Both the position numbers and the translations under genes were made by a program. Below are positions 41,728 through 50,381 of a stretch of DNA of 64,000 nucleotides, in pieces. Every line of letters starts with the position of its first letter. The stretch's first letter is position 1. Below the pieces are notes generated by a model, which did not search any database, had not been told where the DNA came from, and worked only from the letters and a program-made list of their open reading frames with translations. This DNA comes from Oscillibacter faecalis_A (GTDB taxonomy: Bacteria; Bacillota; Clostridia; Oscillospirales; Oscillospiraceae): NCBI RefSeq assembly GCF_029218125.1, contig NZ_JARFXX010000003.1, positions 186,001-250,000 of the forward strand, written 5' to 3'.

Positions 41728-43269
41728 TCATTCCCACTCGATGGTTGCGGGGGGTTTGGAGGTGATATCGTAGACAATGCGGTTGATATGGGGCACCTCA
41801 TTGACAATGCGGACGGAGACCCGGTCCAGCACCTCATAGGGGATACGGGTCCAGTCGGCGGTCATGAAGTCCGTGGTGGTGACGCTGCGGAGGGCCAGCG
41901 TATAGTCATACGTCCGGCCATCGCCCTGAACGCCCACGGAGCGCATATTGGTCAGCACCGCGAAATACTGGTTCATGGTGCCCTCCAGATGGGCCTTGGC
42001 GATCTCGTCCCGGAAAATAAAGTCCGCAAGGCGCAGCGTATCCAGCTTTTCCTTGGTGATCTCGCCGATGACGCGGATGGCAAGTCCCGGACCGGGGAAC
42101 GGCTGGCGCATGACCAGATACTCCGGCAGGCCCAGCTCCCGGCCAAGCTGCCGCACCTCATCTTTAAAGAGCATCCGCAGCGGCTCGATGATTTCCTTGA
42201 AATCCACATAATCCGGCAGACCGCCCACATTGTGATGGCTCTTGATGACAGCAGCATCACCGGTACCGGACTCAATAACATCGGGATAAATAGTGCCCTG
42301 CACCAAATAGTCCACCTGCCCGATCTTCTTGGCCTCCGCCTCAAAGACCCGGATAAACTCCTCGCCGATGATCTTGCGCTTGCGCTCCGGCTCGCTGACG
42401 CCAGCCAGCTTGCTCAAAAACAGCTCCTCCGCGTTGGCGCGGACGAAGTTGATGTCCCATTTTTTAAAGGCTTCCTCTACCTCATCGCCCTCGTTGAGCC
42501 GCATGAGGCCGTGGTCCACGAACACACAGGTGAGCTGACTGCCGACAGCCTCAGCCACCAGCGCCGCCGCTACAGAGGAATCCACGCCGCCGGACAGAGC
42601 CAGCAGCACCTTGCCATCGCCCACCTTTTCCCGAATCTGGCGGATGGCAATATCCTTGTAATCGCCCATGGTCCACTCGCCCTTGGCGCCGCAGACTTCA
42701 TAGAGGAAGTTGCGAATCATATCCGTGCCGTGCTGGGTATGGTTGACCTCCGGGTGGAACTGGACGCCGTAAAAGCCACGGCTTTCATCGCAGATAGCCA
42801 CATTGGGGCAGGCCTCGGAATGGGCCACCAGAGAAAAGCCCTCCGGCACCTTTTCCATATAGTCGCCGTGGCTCATCCACGTAATGCTCTCGGCAGGCAG
42901 ACCACGGAACAGCTTGCAGTCCGTGTTGAAATACGTCTCCGTCTTGCCGTACTCCCGGGCGGAATCCTCCGTGGCCGCCACAACGCGGCCGCCCAGATTG
43001 TGGGCCAAGAGCTGGCAGCCGTAGCAAATGCCGAGGATGGGAATCCCCAGCTTGAAAATCTCCGGGTCCGCCTGCGGGGACGCGGGATCATACACGCTGT
43101 TGGGACCGCCGGTAAAGATAATGCCGATGGGGTTCAGCGCCTTGATTTCCTCAAGGGATGTGGTATAGGGCTTGACCTCGCAGTATACGCTGCATTCCCG
43201 GACGCGGCGGGCAATGAGCTGGTTATACTGGCCGCCGAAATCCAGAACAAGAATCATTTGTGAAGCCAT
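41728..43269 (-). CDS. guaA: GMP synthase (glutamine-hydrolysing)
   Basis: The 513-residue enzyme turns XMP into GMP. The class I amidotransferase domain has the nucleophilic Cys in LGICYGCQLLAH and the His/Glu pair in FHPEVNHTQHG. The ATP pyrophosphatase domain has SGGVDSSVAAAL, and a dimerisation domain ends in TIEWE. No purine riboswitch is present in the 55-base gap to pyrG. Its 3' end, a common integration site for mobile elements, borders the defence island. Confidence 0.97.
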   Translation of the reverse strand: MASQMILVLDFGGQYNQLIARRVRECSVYCEVKPYTTSLEEIKALNPIGIIFTGGPNSVYDPASPQADPEIFKLGIPILGICYGCQLLAHNLGGRVVAATEDSAREYGKTETYFNTDCKLFRGLPAESITWMSHGDYMEKVPEGFSLVAHSEACPNVAICDESRGFYGVQFHPEVNHTQHGTDMIRNFLYEVCGAKGEWTMGDYKDIAIRQIREKVGDGKVLLALSGGVDSSVAAALVAEAVGSQLTCVFVDHGLMRLNEGDEVEEAFKKWDINFVRANAEELFLSKLAGVSEPERKRKIIGEEFIRVFEAEAKKIGQVDYLVQGTIYPDVIESGTGDAAVIKSHHNVGGLPDYVDFKEIIEPLRMLFKDEVRQLGRELGLPEYLVMRQPFPGPGLAIRVIGEITKEKLDTLRLADFIFRDEIAKAHLEGTMNQYFAVLTNMRSVGVQGDGRTYDYTLALRSVTTTDFMTADWTRIPYEVLDRVSVRIVNEVPHINRIVYDITSKPPATIEWE

Positions 43270-43324
43270 AGGGACCTCCTGTTTTCAAATGTTAAAAAGA
43301 GGATACCACACTTTTTCGCGTTTT

Positions 43325-44920
43325 TCAATGCCTCAATGCAGCTTCTATGAATCCTTTGAACAGCGGATGGGGATAATTGGGCCGGGACTTGAACTCCGGG
43401 TGGTACTGTACGCCCACGTAGAAGGGCCGGTCCGTCAGCTCCACCGTCTCCACCAGCCGCCCGTCCGGGGACAGGCCGGAGAGCGTCAGCCCTGCGGAGG
43501 TCAATGTCTCCCGATAGGCGTTGTTGAACTCATAGCGATGCCGGTGGCGCTCCGTGATCTCCGCCTTTCCGTAGCAGCGCTCCATGGTTGTTCCGCTCTG
43601 GATCTCACAGGGGTAGGCCCCCAGCCGCAGCGTGCCGCCCTTGTCGATCTCATCGCTCTGGCCGGGCACGAAGTCGATGACCTTGTTCTTGCAGATCTCG
43701 TTGAACTCGCCGGAGTCCGCATCGGCAATCCCGGCCACATGGCGGGCATACTCGATGACAGCGACCTGCATACCAAGGCAGATACCAAAATAAGGTACAC
43801 CATGCTCCCGGGCATACTGTGCCGCCAAAATCATACCGTTAATGCCCCGCTGGCCGAAGCCGCCGGGGACAATGATACCGTCCAGTCCGCCCAGAATATC
43901 CGCCGCGTTTGCCTCAGTGATGGTCTCCGAATCGATCCACTGAATCGTGACCTCCGCACCCAGTGCGTAGCCAGCGTGGCGCAGTGCCTCCGCCACAGAG
44001 AGGTAGGCATCGTGAAGCTGGACATATTTTCCCACAAGACCGATGGTTACGTGCTTGTCCGCACTCTTGATGCGCTCCACCATCTGCTCCCATTCCGTCA
44101 GCTCCGGCGCAGGGGCCTCCAGCCCCAGTTCCCGGCAGACCACAGAGGAGAAATTGGATTTTTCCAGCATCAGCGGCGCTTCGTACAGGCACGGCAGCGT
44201 GATATTTTCAATGACGCAGTCGGGCTTTACGTTGCAGAACAGGGCGATCTTCTGGAAAATAGAGGGCTCCAGCGGCTCATCACAGCGCAGCACGATGAGA
44301 TTGGGGTTAATGCCCATGCCCTGCAGCTCCTTGACGGAATGCTGGGTGGGCTTGGATTTATGCTCATCGGAGCCCCGCAGGAACGGCACCAGCGTCACAT
44401 GGATAAAGAGGCTGTTCTCCCGGCCCACCTCCAGAGAGATCTGCCGGACGGCCTCCAGAAAGGGCTGGGACTCAATATCGCCGATGGTGCCGCCGATCTC
44501 GGTGATGACCACGTCGGCGTCCGTTTGTTTACCCACCCGATAGACAAATTCCTTGATCTCATTGGTGATGTGGGGAATCACCTGCACGGTGGAACCCAGA
44601 TACTCCCCCCGGCGCTCCTTGTTCAGAACGTTCCAGTACACCTTGCCGGTGGTGAGGTTGGAGTATTTGTTCAAATCCTCATCAATGAAGCGCTCATAGT
44701 GTCCCAAGTCCAGATCGGTCTCGGCGCCGTCTTCAGTGACATAGACCTCTCCGTGCTGATACGGGCTCATGGTGCCGGGGTCCACGTTGATATAGGGGTC
44801 CAGCTTTTGTGCCGCGACTTTCAGTCCCCGGGCCTTCAGCAGCCGGCCCAAAGACGCGGCAGTAATGCCCTTGCCAAGACCGGACACCACGCCGCCGGTA
44901 ACGAAAATATACTTTGTCAT
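43325..44920 (-). CDS. pyrG: CTP synthase
   Basis: The 531-residue enzyme aminates UTP to CTP. It begins with the synthetase domain MTKYIFVTGGVVSGLGKGI (P-loop) and has IGGTIGDIESQPF. The C-terminal class I amidotransferase has the Cys in FGICLGMQVAVIEYAR and the His/Glu in QYHPEFKSRP. The pyrG leader is too short for clear reiterative-transcription control. It precedes guaA on the same strand. Confidence 0.97.
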   Translation of the reverse strand: MTKYIFVTGGVVSGLGKGITAASLGRLLKARGLKVAAQKLDPYINVDPGTMSPYQHGEVYVTEDGAETDLDLGHYERFIDEDLNKYSNLTTGKVYWNVLNKERRGEYLGSTVQVIPHITNEIKEFVYRVGKQTDADVVITEIGGTIGDIESQPFLEAVRQISLEVGRENSLFIHVTLVPFLRGSDEHKSKPTQHSVKELQGMGINPNLIVLRCDEPLEPSIFQKIALFCNVKPDCVIENITLPCLYEAPLMLEKSNFSSVVCRELGLEAPAPELTEWEQMVERIKSADKHVTIGLVGKYVQLHDAYLSVAEALRHAGYALGAEVTIQWIDSETITEANAADILGGLDGIIVPGGFGQRGINGMILAAQYAREHGVPYFGICLGMQVAVIEYARHVAGIADADSGEFNEICKNKVIDFVPGQSDEIDKGGTLRLGAYPCEIQSGTTMERCYGKAEITERHRHRYEFNNAYRETLTSAGLTLSGLSPDGRLVETVELTDRPFYVGVQYHPEFKSRPNYPHPLFKGFIEAALRH

Positions 44921-44967
44921 GTGTGCTCCCTCCGAATTTTCCGCGATTTATATAAAATATTCATTGC

Positions 44968-45549
44968 TCACTGATAGATGGATAAAATCTGCTCCGCCAC
45001 GGCCCGCCGGGTCACGCAGCGGTCCATGGCCTGCTTTTCGATATAGCGGTGAGCCTCCTGCTCTGTCATTTTCAGCTCCTCGATCAGCAGCCACTTTGCC
45101 CGGTTCACCAATCGAATCTCCTCCATTTTCTCCTGCAGCGTCACCGCTTTTTTCTCCATGCCCCGCAGTCGCTCTCGAGTAATGCATAGAAGCCGCAGCG
45201 TTTGGGCAAACAGCTGCGCGGAGGTGGGCTTGGCCAGCGTCAGCACACCGTGGGCCGACACCTGCGCCTCAATATCCGGACAGTGCTCCGCCTTTACAAG
45301 CAGCAGCACACCGGCGCTGCTGCTCTCACAGGCGTCCAGCGCCAGCCGGGTGCCAAACTCGTCTGGCAGCGGCGTGTTGATGAGCACTAAATCGTAGCTG
45401 TTCTCCGCCAGCGCCCGCCGGGCCGCCGCCGTGTCATGCAGGACCGTCACCGGGCCGTAGCGCCCCTCCGGCAGCAGCGTCCGCAGCGTTTCAACAAATT
45501 TGAGAGAGGCGGACACCGCCAGAACGCTGTAGCGGCGCTCCAGTTCCAT
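44968..45549 (-). CDS. ANTAR-domain response regulator (transcription antiterminator)
   Basis: The 193-residue protein has an N-terminal receiver-like domain (about 8-120; YDLVLINTPLPDEFGTRLA around the phosphorylation region). A coiled segment leads into a C-terminal ANTAR RNA-binding domain (RAKWLLIEELKMTEQEAHRYIEKQAMD). The usual phospho-acceptor Asp appears replaced: the strand reads VLINTPLP rather than VLxDxxxP, so it may not be phosphorylated. ANTAR proteins bind dual hairpins in leaders and prevent termination, frequently in nitrogen metabolism. It lies 58 bases after glnA. Confidence 0.9.
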   Translation of the reverse strand: MELERRYSVLAVSASLKFVETLRTLLPEGRYGPVTVLHDTAAARRALAENSYDLVLINTPLPDEFGTRLALDACESSSAGVLLLVKAEHCPDIEAQVSAHGVLTLAKPTSAQLFAQTLRLLCITRERLRGMEKKAVTLQEKMEEIRLVNRAKWLLIEELKMTEQEAHRYIEKQAMDRCVTRRAVAEQILSIYQ

Positions 45550-45577
45550 GAACGGTCCCCTCCTCTCTCCTTGCAGA

Positions 45578-45602
45578 CTCCGACAGAGCAGTCCTGTCGG
45601 AG
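45578..45602 (-). promoter_or_regulatory. Hairpin between glnA and the ANTAR gene
   Basis: A perfect 9-bp stem CTCCGACAG/CTGTCGGAG with loop GACTGCT on the minus strand. It lies right before the ribosome site GGAGAGAGGAGG of the ANTAR gene and has no T tract. The loop contains ACTGC, partly like the A..G pattern of ANTAR target loops, but it is seven bases rather than six. Confidence 0.4.
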
Positions 45603-45607
45603 CGGAT

Positions 45608-46816
45608 TTAGTTTACATAATATTCCAAAACACTTTCCGGCAGGTTTTCTTTGATAAAATCACTGTCTGCCGCTGCGGCCTTAGCCGCTGCCAGTGTTTC
45701 CGGCAGAAGCGCGTAACGCCTGCGAACCTCCTCCGGCACCGTGAACAGGTTCAGGTCCGCTGCCGGGGGAAGCTGTGCCTCGCGGGCGATGCCCTCCATT
45801 CCGGCGCGAATCAGCAGTGCAAAGGCAAGATAGGGATTGCACAGCGCATCCGGGGACCGAAGCTCCGCCCGCCGGTACTCCCCCTCCGCCGCCGGGACCC
45901 GAATGAGCTGGGAACGATTCTCCGCAGACCACGAAATGTAGCGGGGCGCCTTGCAGCTCCCGAACCGGCGATAGGATTCCTCCTTGGGGTTCAAAAACAG
46001 CGTCATATCCGAAATTCGCGCCAGAATCCCGGCAATAGCCGCCGGCAGCACATCCCGGCCATCGGCGGCAGTTACGGAAAAGTTGATGTGCAGACCGTTT
46101 CCAGGACGGTCTGCCAGCGGCTTCGGGCCGAAATCTGCCCAGAGGCCATTCCGGGCCGCCGCCGTATCCACCACGGTGCGGAACGTCACAGCATTGTCTG
46201 CCGCCGTGACGGGATCAGAATAGCGGAAGTCGATCTCATTCTGCCCCGGTCCCTCCTCATGGTGGGAGCTTTCGGGGCGGATTCCCATCTGCTCCAGCGT
46301 CAGGCAGACCTCTCGCCGGATATTTTCACCCTTATCCGCCGGGGCAATATCCATATAGCCCGCCTCATCATAGGGAATCTTTGTGGGCTCTCCGTTTTCA
46401 TCCCGGCAGAACAGGTAAAATTCCATTTCCGTGCCGAAGGTAAAGGTCAAACCCGCCGCCTCCGCGTCCGCCACGGCCCTTTTCAAAAGACTACGGGCGT
46501 CCGCCTCGATCTCCGTACCGTCCGGCCGGGTCACGGCGCAGAACATCCGCACCACCCTGCCATGCTCCGGCCGCCAAGGCAAAACGCACAGCGTAGATGG
46601 GTCCGGGTACAGCAGCAGATCGGAGTGGACCTCCCCGCCGAAGCCCGGAATAGCGGAACCGTCAATGGCGATGCCATACCGGAATGCCCGATCCAGCTCG
46701 CCGGGCATGATGGCGATATTTTTCTGACGTCCCTCCACATCGCAGAAGGCCATGCGGATAAACTTAACGTCCTCCTCCGCCGCGTACTGGCGAATCTCCT
46801 CCGGGGTATACTGCAT
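45608..46816 (-). CDS. glnA: Glutamine synthetase family protein (type I, short)
   Basis: It condenses glutamate and ammonia to glutamine with ATP. The product is 402 residues, about 40 shorter than typical GSI. GSI blocks are visible: MAFCDVEGRQKNIAIMP, GSAIPGFGG, FGTEMEFYLF, HHEEGPGQNEIDFRY, NRSQLIRVPAAEG and AELRSPDALCNPYLAFALL. The GDNGSGMHxH motif is altered to RPGNGLHINFSV. GGAGG stands six bases before ATG 46816. Its place between the GOGAT subunits and the ANTAR regulator supports a role in ammonia assimilation. The altered motif and short length leave some doubt about catalysis. Confidence 0.88.
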   Translation of the reverse strand: MQYTPEEIRQYAAEEDVKFIRMAFCDVEGRQKNIAIMPGELDRAFRYGIAIDGSAIPGFGGEVHSDLLLYPDPSTLCVLPWRPEHGRVVRMFCAVTRPDGTEIEADARSLLKRAVADAEAAGLTFTFGTEMEFYLFCRDENGEPTKIPYDEAGYMDIAPADKGENIRREVCLTLEQMGIRPESSHHEEGPGQNEIDFRYSDPVTAADNAVTFRTVVDTAAARNGLWADFGPKPLADRPGNGLHINFSVTAADGRDVLPAAIAGILARISDMTLFLNPKEESYRRFGSCKAPRYISWSAENRSQLIRVPAAEGEYRRAELRSPDALCNPYLAFALLIRAGMEGIAREAQLPPAADLNLFTVPEEVRRRYALLPETLAAAKAAAADSDFIKENLPESVLEYYVN

Positions 46817-46844
46817 ACCGCACCTCCAAATGCTTTTTAAATGC

Positions 46845-47564
46845 TCAGTTGGCCGCGTACATCTGCCGATAGGGGTTGCCGGTGTCCGGCGTCGCCACGG
46901 TGAACGGCCCTTGCAGCAGCGCCACCGCATCCCCACCGAACAGGGCACACCAGCGCTCTACCAGCGGGCGGAGCAGCGCCAGTTCCTCCTCCGATGCCGG
47001 GTGAGGCGTCACCTGAGGGGGAAATCTGAGCGCCGAGACGTCGCCCCGGAAAATCACCCGCCCGCCGTGCTGCCCGGTGCAGGGAAAATATCCGGCAATG
47101 GGCTTTCCGTCTGTGTGCAGGCCCAGCACCAAAATGGTGCCGCCGGCCTGATACTCCCCCAGAAAGCTGCCGGTCCTGCCGCCGATGACAATGACCGGCT
47201 GCTGCTCCCGGTACGCCTTCATGTGAATGCCTACCCGGTACCCGGCGTTGCCCTGTACATAAATTTCGCCGCCGCGCATAGCGTAGCCCGCCGTATCACC
47301 CACGCTGCCGCGGATGATGATGGAGCCGCTGTTCATGGTATCTCCCACAGCGTCCTGCGCGTTGCCGTGAACGGTAATGCACCCACCGCCCAAATAGGCG
47401 CCGAGGGCATTTCCGGGAACCCCGTCGATCTCCACGCTCCGTCCGCTCATGCCCGCGCCGATAAAGCGCTGCCCCATGCAGCCGCGGATGCGGCAGACAG
47501 GCCCTGCGGCCCGAATCGCTTCATTCAGGGCCTTATGATCCAGCCCTTTTGCTTCAATGTCCAT
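46845..47564 (-). CDS. Glutamate synthase GXGXG (alpha-subunit C-terminal) domain protein
   Basis: The 239-residue protein is the stand-alone beta-helix domain that ends the large glutamate synthase subunit in other bacteria. It shows the repeating glycine pattern (GRSVEIDGVPGNALGAYLGG, SIIIRGSVGDTAGYAMRGG, GGRTGSFLGEYQAGG). It is the third part of a split GOGAT, after the amidotransferase and FMN subunits. Confidence 0.9.
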   Translation of the reverse strand: MDIEAKGLDHKALNEAIRAAGPVCRIRGCMGQRFIGAGMSGRSVEIDGVPGNALGAYLGGGCITVHGNAQDAVGDTMNSGSIIIRGSVGDTAGYAMRGGEIYVQGNAGYRVGIHMKAYREQQPVIVIGGRTGSFLGEYQAGGTILVLGLHTDGKPIAGYFPCTGQHGGRVIFRGDVSALRFPPQVTPHPASEEELALLRPLVERWCALFGGDAVALLQGPFTVATPDTGNPYRQMYAAN

Positions 47565-47628
47565 GTTATAGCACCCTCCCGGCGGATTTACAAGATTTGA
47601 AACGCAGAAAAAACAAAATCCGCCGCAA

Positions 47629-49134
47629 TTATTCGCCGGCGTGAAACACGCCCAAAATCGAAAGCTCCTTTTCCGTCAGGCCCACGCCGCGCAGCATCAG
47701 GCGGTTGCCCCGGAAGGCCTCGATGGAATTGATGCCCATGCCGCCCATCATTTCCATGATCTCATGCCGCCACGCGGTCATAAGATTGATCAGCCGGGCC
47801 GCGCCCTCCTCCGGGTCCAGACGCTTTGTCAGCTCCGGCCGCTGGGTGGCAATGCCCCACGCGCATTTTCCGCTCTGGCAGGTGCGGCACAGGTGGCAGC
47901 CCAGCGCCAGCAGCGCGGCCGTACCGATATAGCAGGCATCGGCTCCCAGCGCCACGGCCTTCACCACATCGGCGGCGGAGCGAATGCTGCCGCCAGCGAT
48001 AAGGGAGACCTGATTACGGATGCCCTCCTCCCGGAGCCGCTGGTCCACCGCCGCCAGCGCCAACTCCACAGGAATGCCCACATTGTCCCGGATTCTCGTG
48101 GGTGCCGCGCCGGTGCCGCCCCGGCAGCCGTCAATGGCAATGATGTCCGCGCCGCCTCTTGCAATACCGCTGGCAATGGCCGCGATGTTATGGACCGCTG
48201 CCACCTTGACAATGATGGGCTTTTTATATTCTGTAGCTTCCTTCAATGAGTAAATGAGCTGCCGCAGGTCCTCAATGGAGTAAATGTCATGGTGCGGCGC
48301 GGGGGAAATGGCGTCCACACCCTCGGGAATCATGCGGGTGCGGGACACATCGCCCACGATCTTCGCACCCGGCAGATGGCCGCCGATGCCGGGCTTGGCC
48401 CCCTGCCCCATTTTGATCTCAATGGCCGCGCCGGCGTTCAGATAATCCTCATGGACGCCGAACCGGCCGGAGGCCACCTGTACGATGGTGTGCGCGCCGT
48501 AGCGGTACAGGTCCTCATGCAGTCCGCCCTCGCCGGTATTGCAGCAGATACCCAGCGCCTCCGCCGCCCGGGCAAGGCTCAGGTGGGCCGGAAAGCTGAT
48601 GGCGCCGTAGCTCATGGCGGCAAACATCACCGGCATGGAAAGCTCGATCTGGGGCGTCAGCTCCGGGATAAGCCGCCCGGCATCGTCCCGCCGGAGCCGC
48701 TCCGGCTTTTTTCCAAGGAACACCCGTGTCTCCATAGGCTCCCGCAGCGGGTCGATGGGCGGGTTCGTGACCTGAGAGGCATTGATGAGCAGCCGGTCCC
48801 AGTAAACCGGCAGCGTGCCGGGATTCCCCATAGAGGACAGCAGCACACCGCCAGTGGCCGCCTGCTTCCATATCTCCTGAACGGTATTCTGGCTCCAGTT
48901 TCCGTTTTCCCGGAGCGCACAGTCATTTTTCCGAATTTTCAGCGCGTGAGTGGGGCAGAACGCCACGCACCGCTGGCAGTCCACGCACCGGTCCTCCTCC
49001 GCCAGCAGGACGCCCCGCTTTTCATCGAAGCTGTGAACGCCGTTTGGACACTGCTCAATGCACAGCCTGCAGCTAACACAGCGCTGCGGGTCACGAATGA
49101 CCTCAAAGGCCGCCGGTACATAAAAGCCCTTCAT
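47629..49134 (-). CDS. Glutamate synthase FMN-binding subunit with ferredoxin domain
   Basis: The 501-residue protein makes glutamate from 2-oxoglutarate and ammonia. Its N-terminal 75 residues hold a two-cluster ferredoxin domain (CVSCRLCIEQCPNGVHSF and CVDCQRCVAFCPTHAL). Next comes the TIM-barrel glutamate synthase domain (GMGINSIEAFRGNR near the end; KMGQGAKPGIGGHLPG binds FMN; cysteines CHLCRTCQSGKCAWG suggest another cluster). This is the archaeal-type arrangement. The start overlaps the stop of the amidotransferase gene (ATGA). No gltD-like NADPH subunit is nearby, so ferredoxin may be the donor. Confidence 0.92.
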   Translation of the reverse strand: MKGFYVPAAFEVIRDPQRCVSCRLCIEQCPNGVHSFDEKRGVLLAEEDRCVDCQRCVAFCPTHALKIRKNDCALRENGNWSQNTVQEIWKQAATGGVLLSSMGNPGTLPVYWDRLLINASQVTNPPIDPLREPMETRVFLGKKPERLRRDDAGRLIPELTPQIELSMPVMFAAMSYGAISFPAHLSLARAAEALGICCNTGEGGLHEDLYRYGAHTIVQVASGRFGVHEDYLNAGAAIEIKMGQGAKPGIGGHLPGAKIVGDVSRTRMIPEGVDAISPAPHHDIYSIEDLRQLIYSLKEATEYKKPIIVKVAAVHNIAAIASGIARGGADIIAIDGCRGGTGAAPTRIRDNVGIPVELALAAVDQRLREEGIRNQVSLIAGGSIRSAADVVKAVALGADACYIGTAALLALGCHLCRTCQSGKCAWGIATQRPELTKRLDPEEGAARLINLMTAWRHEIMEMMGGMGINSIEAFRGNRLMLRGVGLTEKELSILGVFHAGE

Positions 49135-50225
49135 CAGTACATTCCCTCCTTTACCCGCACGATCACAGGCTCGCCGCCCATAGGCGCCCAGACGTTTTCC
49201 GCCTCCGGCTCCATGGTGCGAATTGCGGCCTCCTCACTGGCGATGAACACCCGGTCATCTTTTTCCGCCACTACCATGCTCCGCAGCTTCAGCCGGTCAT
49301 TGAGAGCCATCAGTCCGCCGTTGAAGCCGAGGATAATGGAAAACGGCCCCGTCAGCAGCAGAGAGGGAAACACCTTGCGGAGATACGCCAGCCGCTCCGC
49401 CTCCTCCGGCGGCTTAGCGGCAATGGTACTCCAAAATGGTGCGGCCATGACACAGGCCGCTTCTTCTAAGGTCAAGCCCTGCCGCCGCAGCAGATAGTCC
49501 GCGATATAGGTCATAACCTCCGTATCCGTCTGAAGCGTACAGCGATAGCCGAACATCTCCACACAACGGCGGTTCGCGTCATAGGAGGATATTTCGCCGT
49601 TGTGGACCACCGTCCAGTCCAGCAGCCCGAAGGGATGCGCGCCGCCCCACCAGCCGGGGGTGTTGGTGGGATAGCGCCCGTGAGCGGTCCAGGAATAGGC
49701 GGCGTATTCCTCCAGCCGGTAGAACCGGCCCACATCCTCCGGATAGCCCACCGCCTTGAATGCACCCATATTCTTTCCGCTGGAAAAAACATACGCGCCG
49801 TGCAGCTCCACATTGATCCGCGTCACCGTTCGGGCCACGTATTCCGCCTCGTCCAGTTGTAGCCTTGACAGTACGGAGCGCAGCGGCGTAAGGAAATACC
49901 GCCAGATCAGCGGCACATCCGTGATCTCAGGTATCTGCCGGATGGGGATATGCTCCGCCTTGACGATCTCAAAGCCCTCTTTCAGCAGCGCCTCGCAGGT
50001 CTTGCGGGTATCCCGGGTATCAAAAAAGATGTGGAACGCATAAAAATCCCGGTACTCCGGGTAAATGCCATAGGCGGCAAAGCCGCCGCCAAGGCCGTTT
50101 GAGCGGTCATGCATCGGGCGCATACTCTCCACGATTTTCTCTCCGCTCATACGGTGGCCCTCCCGGGAAATCACCGCCGAGATCGCACACCCGGAGGGAA
50201 TCCGCACCTGTCCCTCTTTCCTCAT
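49134..50225 (-). CDS. Glutamate synthase class II glutamine amidotransferase subunit
   Basis: The 363-residue protein is the glutaminase part of the split GOGAT. The Ntn-type nucleophile is probably Cys13 in RIPSGCAISAVISREG, with a 12-residue propeptide rather than Cys at position 2. Other GATase II segments are GRYPTNTPGWWGGAHPFG, TVVHNGEISSY and LQTDTEVMTYI. ATG 50225 follows GGAAGGAAAAACGGT. It is the first gene of the operon and is preceded by a leader with an attenuator-like hairpin. Confidence 0.92.
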   Translation of the reverse strand: MRKEGQVRIPSGCAISAVISREGHRMSGEKIVESMRPMHDRSNGLGGGFAAYGIYPEYRDFYAFHIFFDTRDTRKTCEALLKEGFEIVKAEHIPIRQIPEITDVPLIWRYFLTPLRSVLSRLQLDEAEYVARTVTRINVELHGAYVFSSGKNMGAFKAVGYPEDVGRFYRLEEYAAYSWTAHGRYPTNTPGWWGGAHPFGLLDWTVVHNGEISSYDANRRCVEMFGYRCTLQTDTEVMTYIADYLLRRQGLTLEEAACVMAAPFWSTIAAKPPEEAERLAYLRKVFPSLLLTGPFSIILGFNGGLMALNDRLKLRSMVVAEKDDRVFIASEEAAIRTMEPEAENVWAPMGGEPVIVRVKEGMY

Positions 50226-50256
50226 ACCGTTTTTCCTTCCTTCCGTAAAGCAGCGC

Positions 50257-50310
50257 AAAAAAGGCGTCCATTTCCGGCAGGAGACGAAGCTCCCGCTGAA
50301 AATGAACGCC
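50257..50310 (-). terminator. Leader attenuator before the GOGAT-glnA operon
   Basis: On the minus strand a 13-bp stem (50298-50310 with 50263-50275, two G-U pairs) encloses a second 7-bp hairpin and is followed by TTTTTT (50257-50262). It lies between the promoter and the first start codon, so transcription would end early unless prevented. An ANTAR antiterminator is encoded at the end of the same gene series. Confidence 0.75.
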
Positions 50311-50338
50311 ATTGCTCATTCGCTATTCAATGAAGTTG

Positions 50339-50367
50339 ATGATACCATGTGTATACATGGTTGTCAA
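50339..50367 (-). promoter_or_regulatory. Promoter of the GOGAT-glnA-ANTAR operon with internal palindrome
   Basis: On the minus strand a perfect TTGACA (50362-50367) and TATCAT (50339-50344) have 17 bases between them. The spacer carries CCATGT-4-ACATGG (50345-50360), an operator-like inverted repeat. It is not the GlnR consensus. Confidence 0.8.
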
Positions 50368-50381
50368 TCGTCTTTCTGCCA

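Noticed and set aside
43270..43324. Purine riboswitch before guaA
   Set aside because: The gap to pyrG is only 55 bases and has no conserved purine-aptamer core.
45578..45602. ANTAR target hairpin before the ANTAR gene
   Set aside because: The loop has seven bases rather than six and there is no second hairpin or terminator, so it is listed only as an unexplained hairpin.
50107..50345. Open frames in the GOGAT leader and upstream of ATG 50225
   Set aside because: They run through the attenuator hairpin and overlap the start region without ribosome sites or family resemblance.
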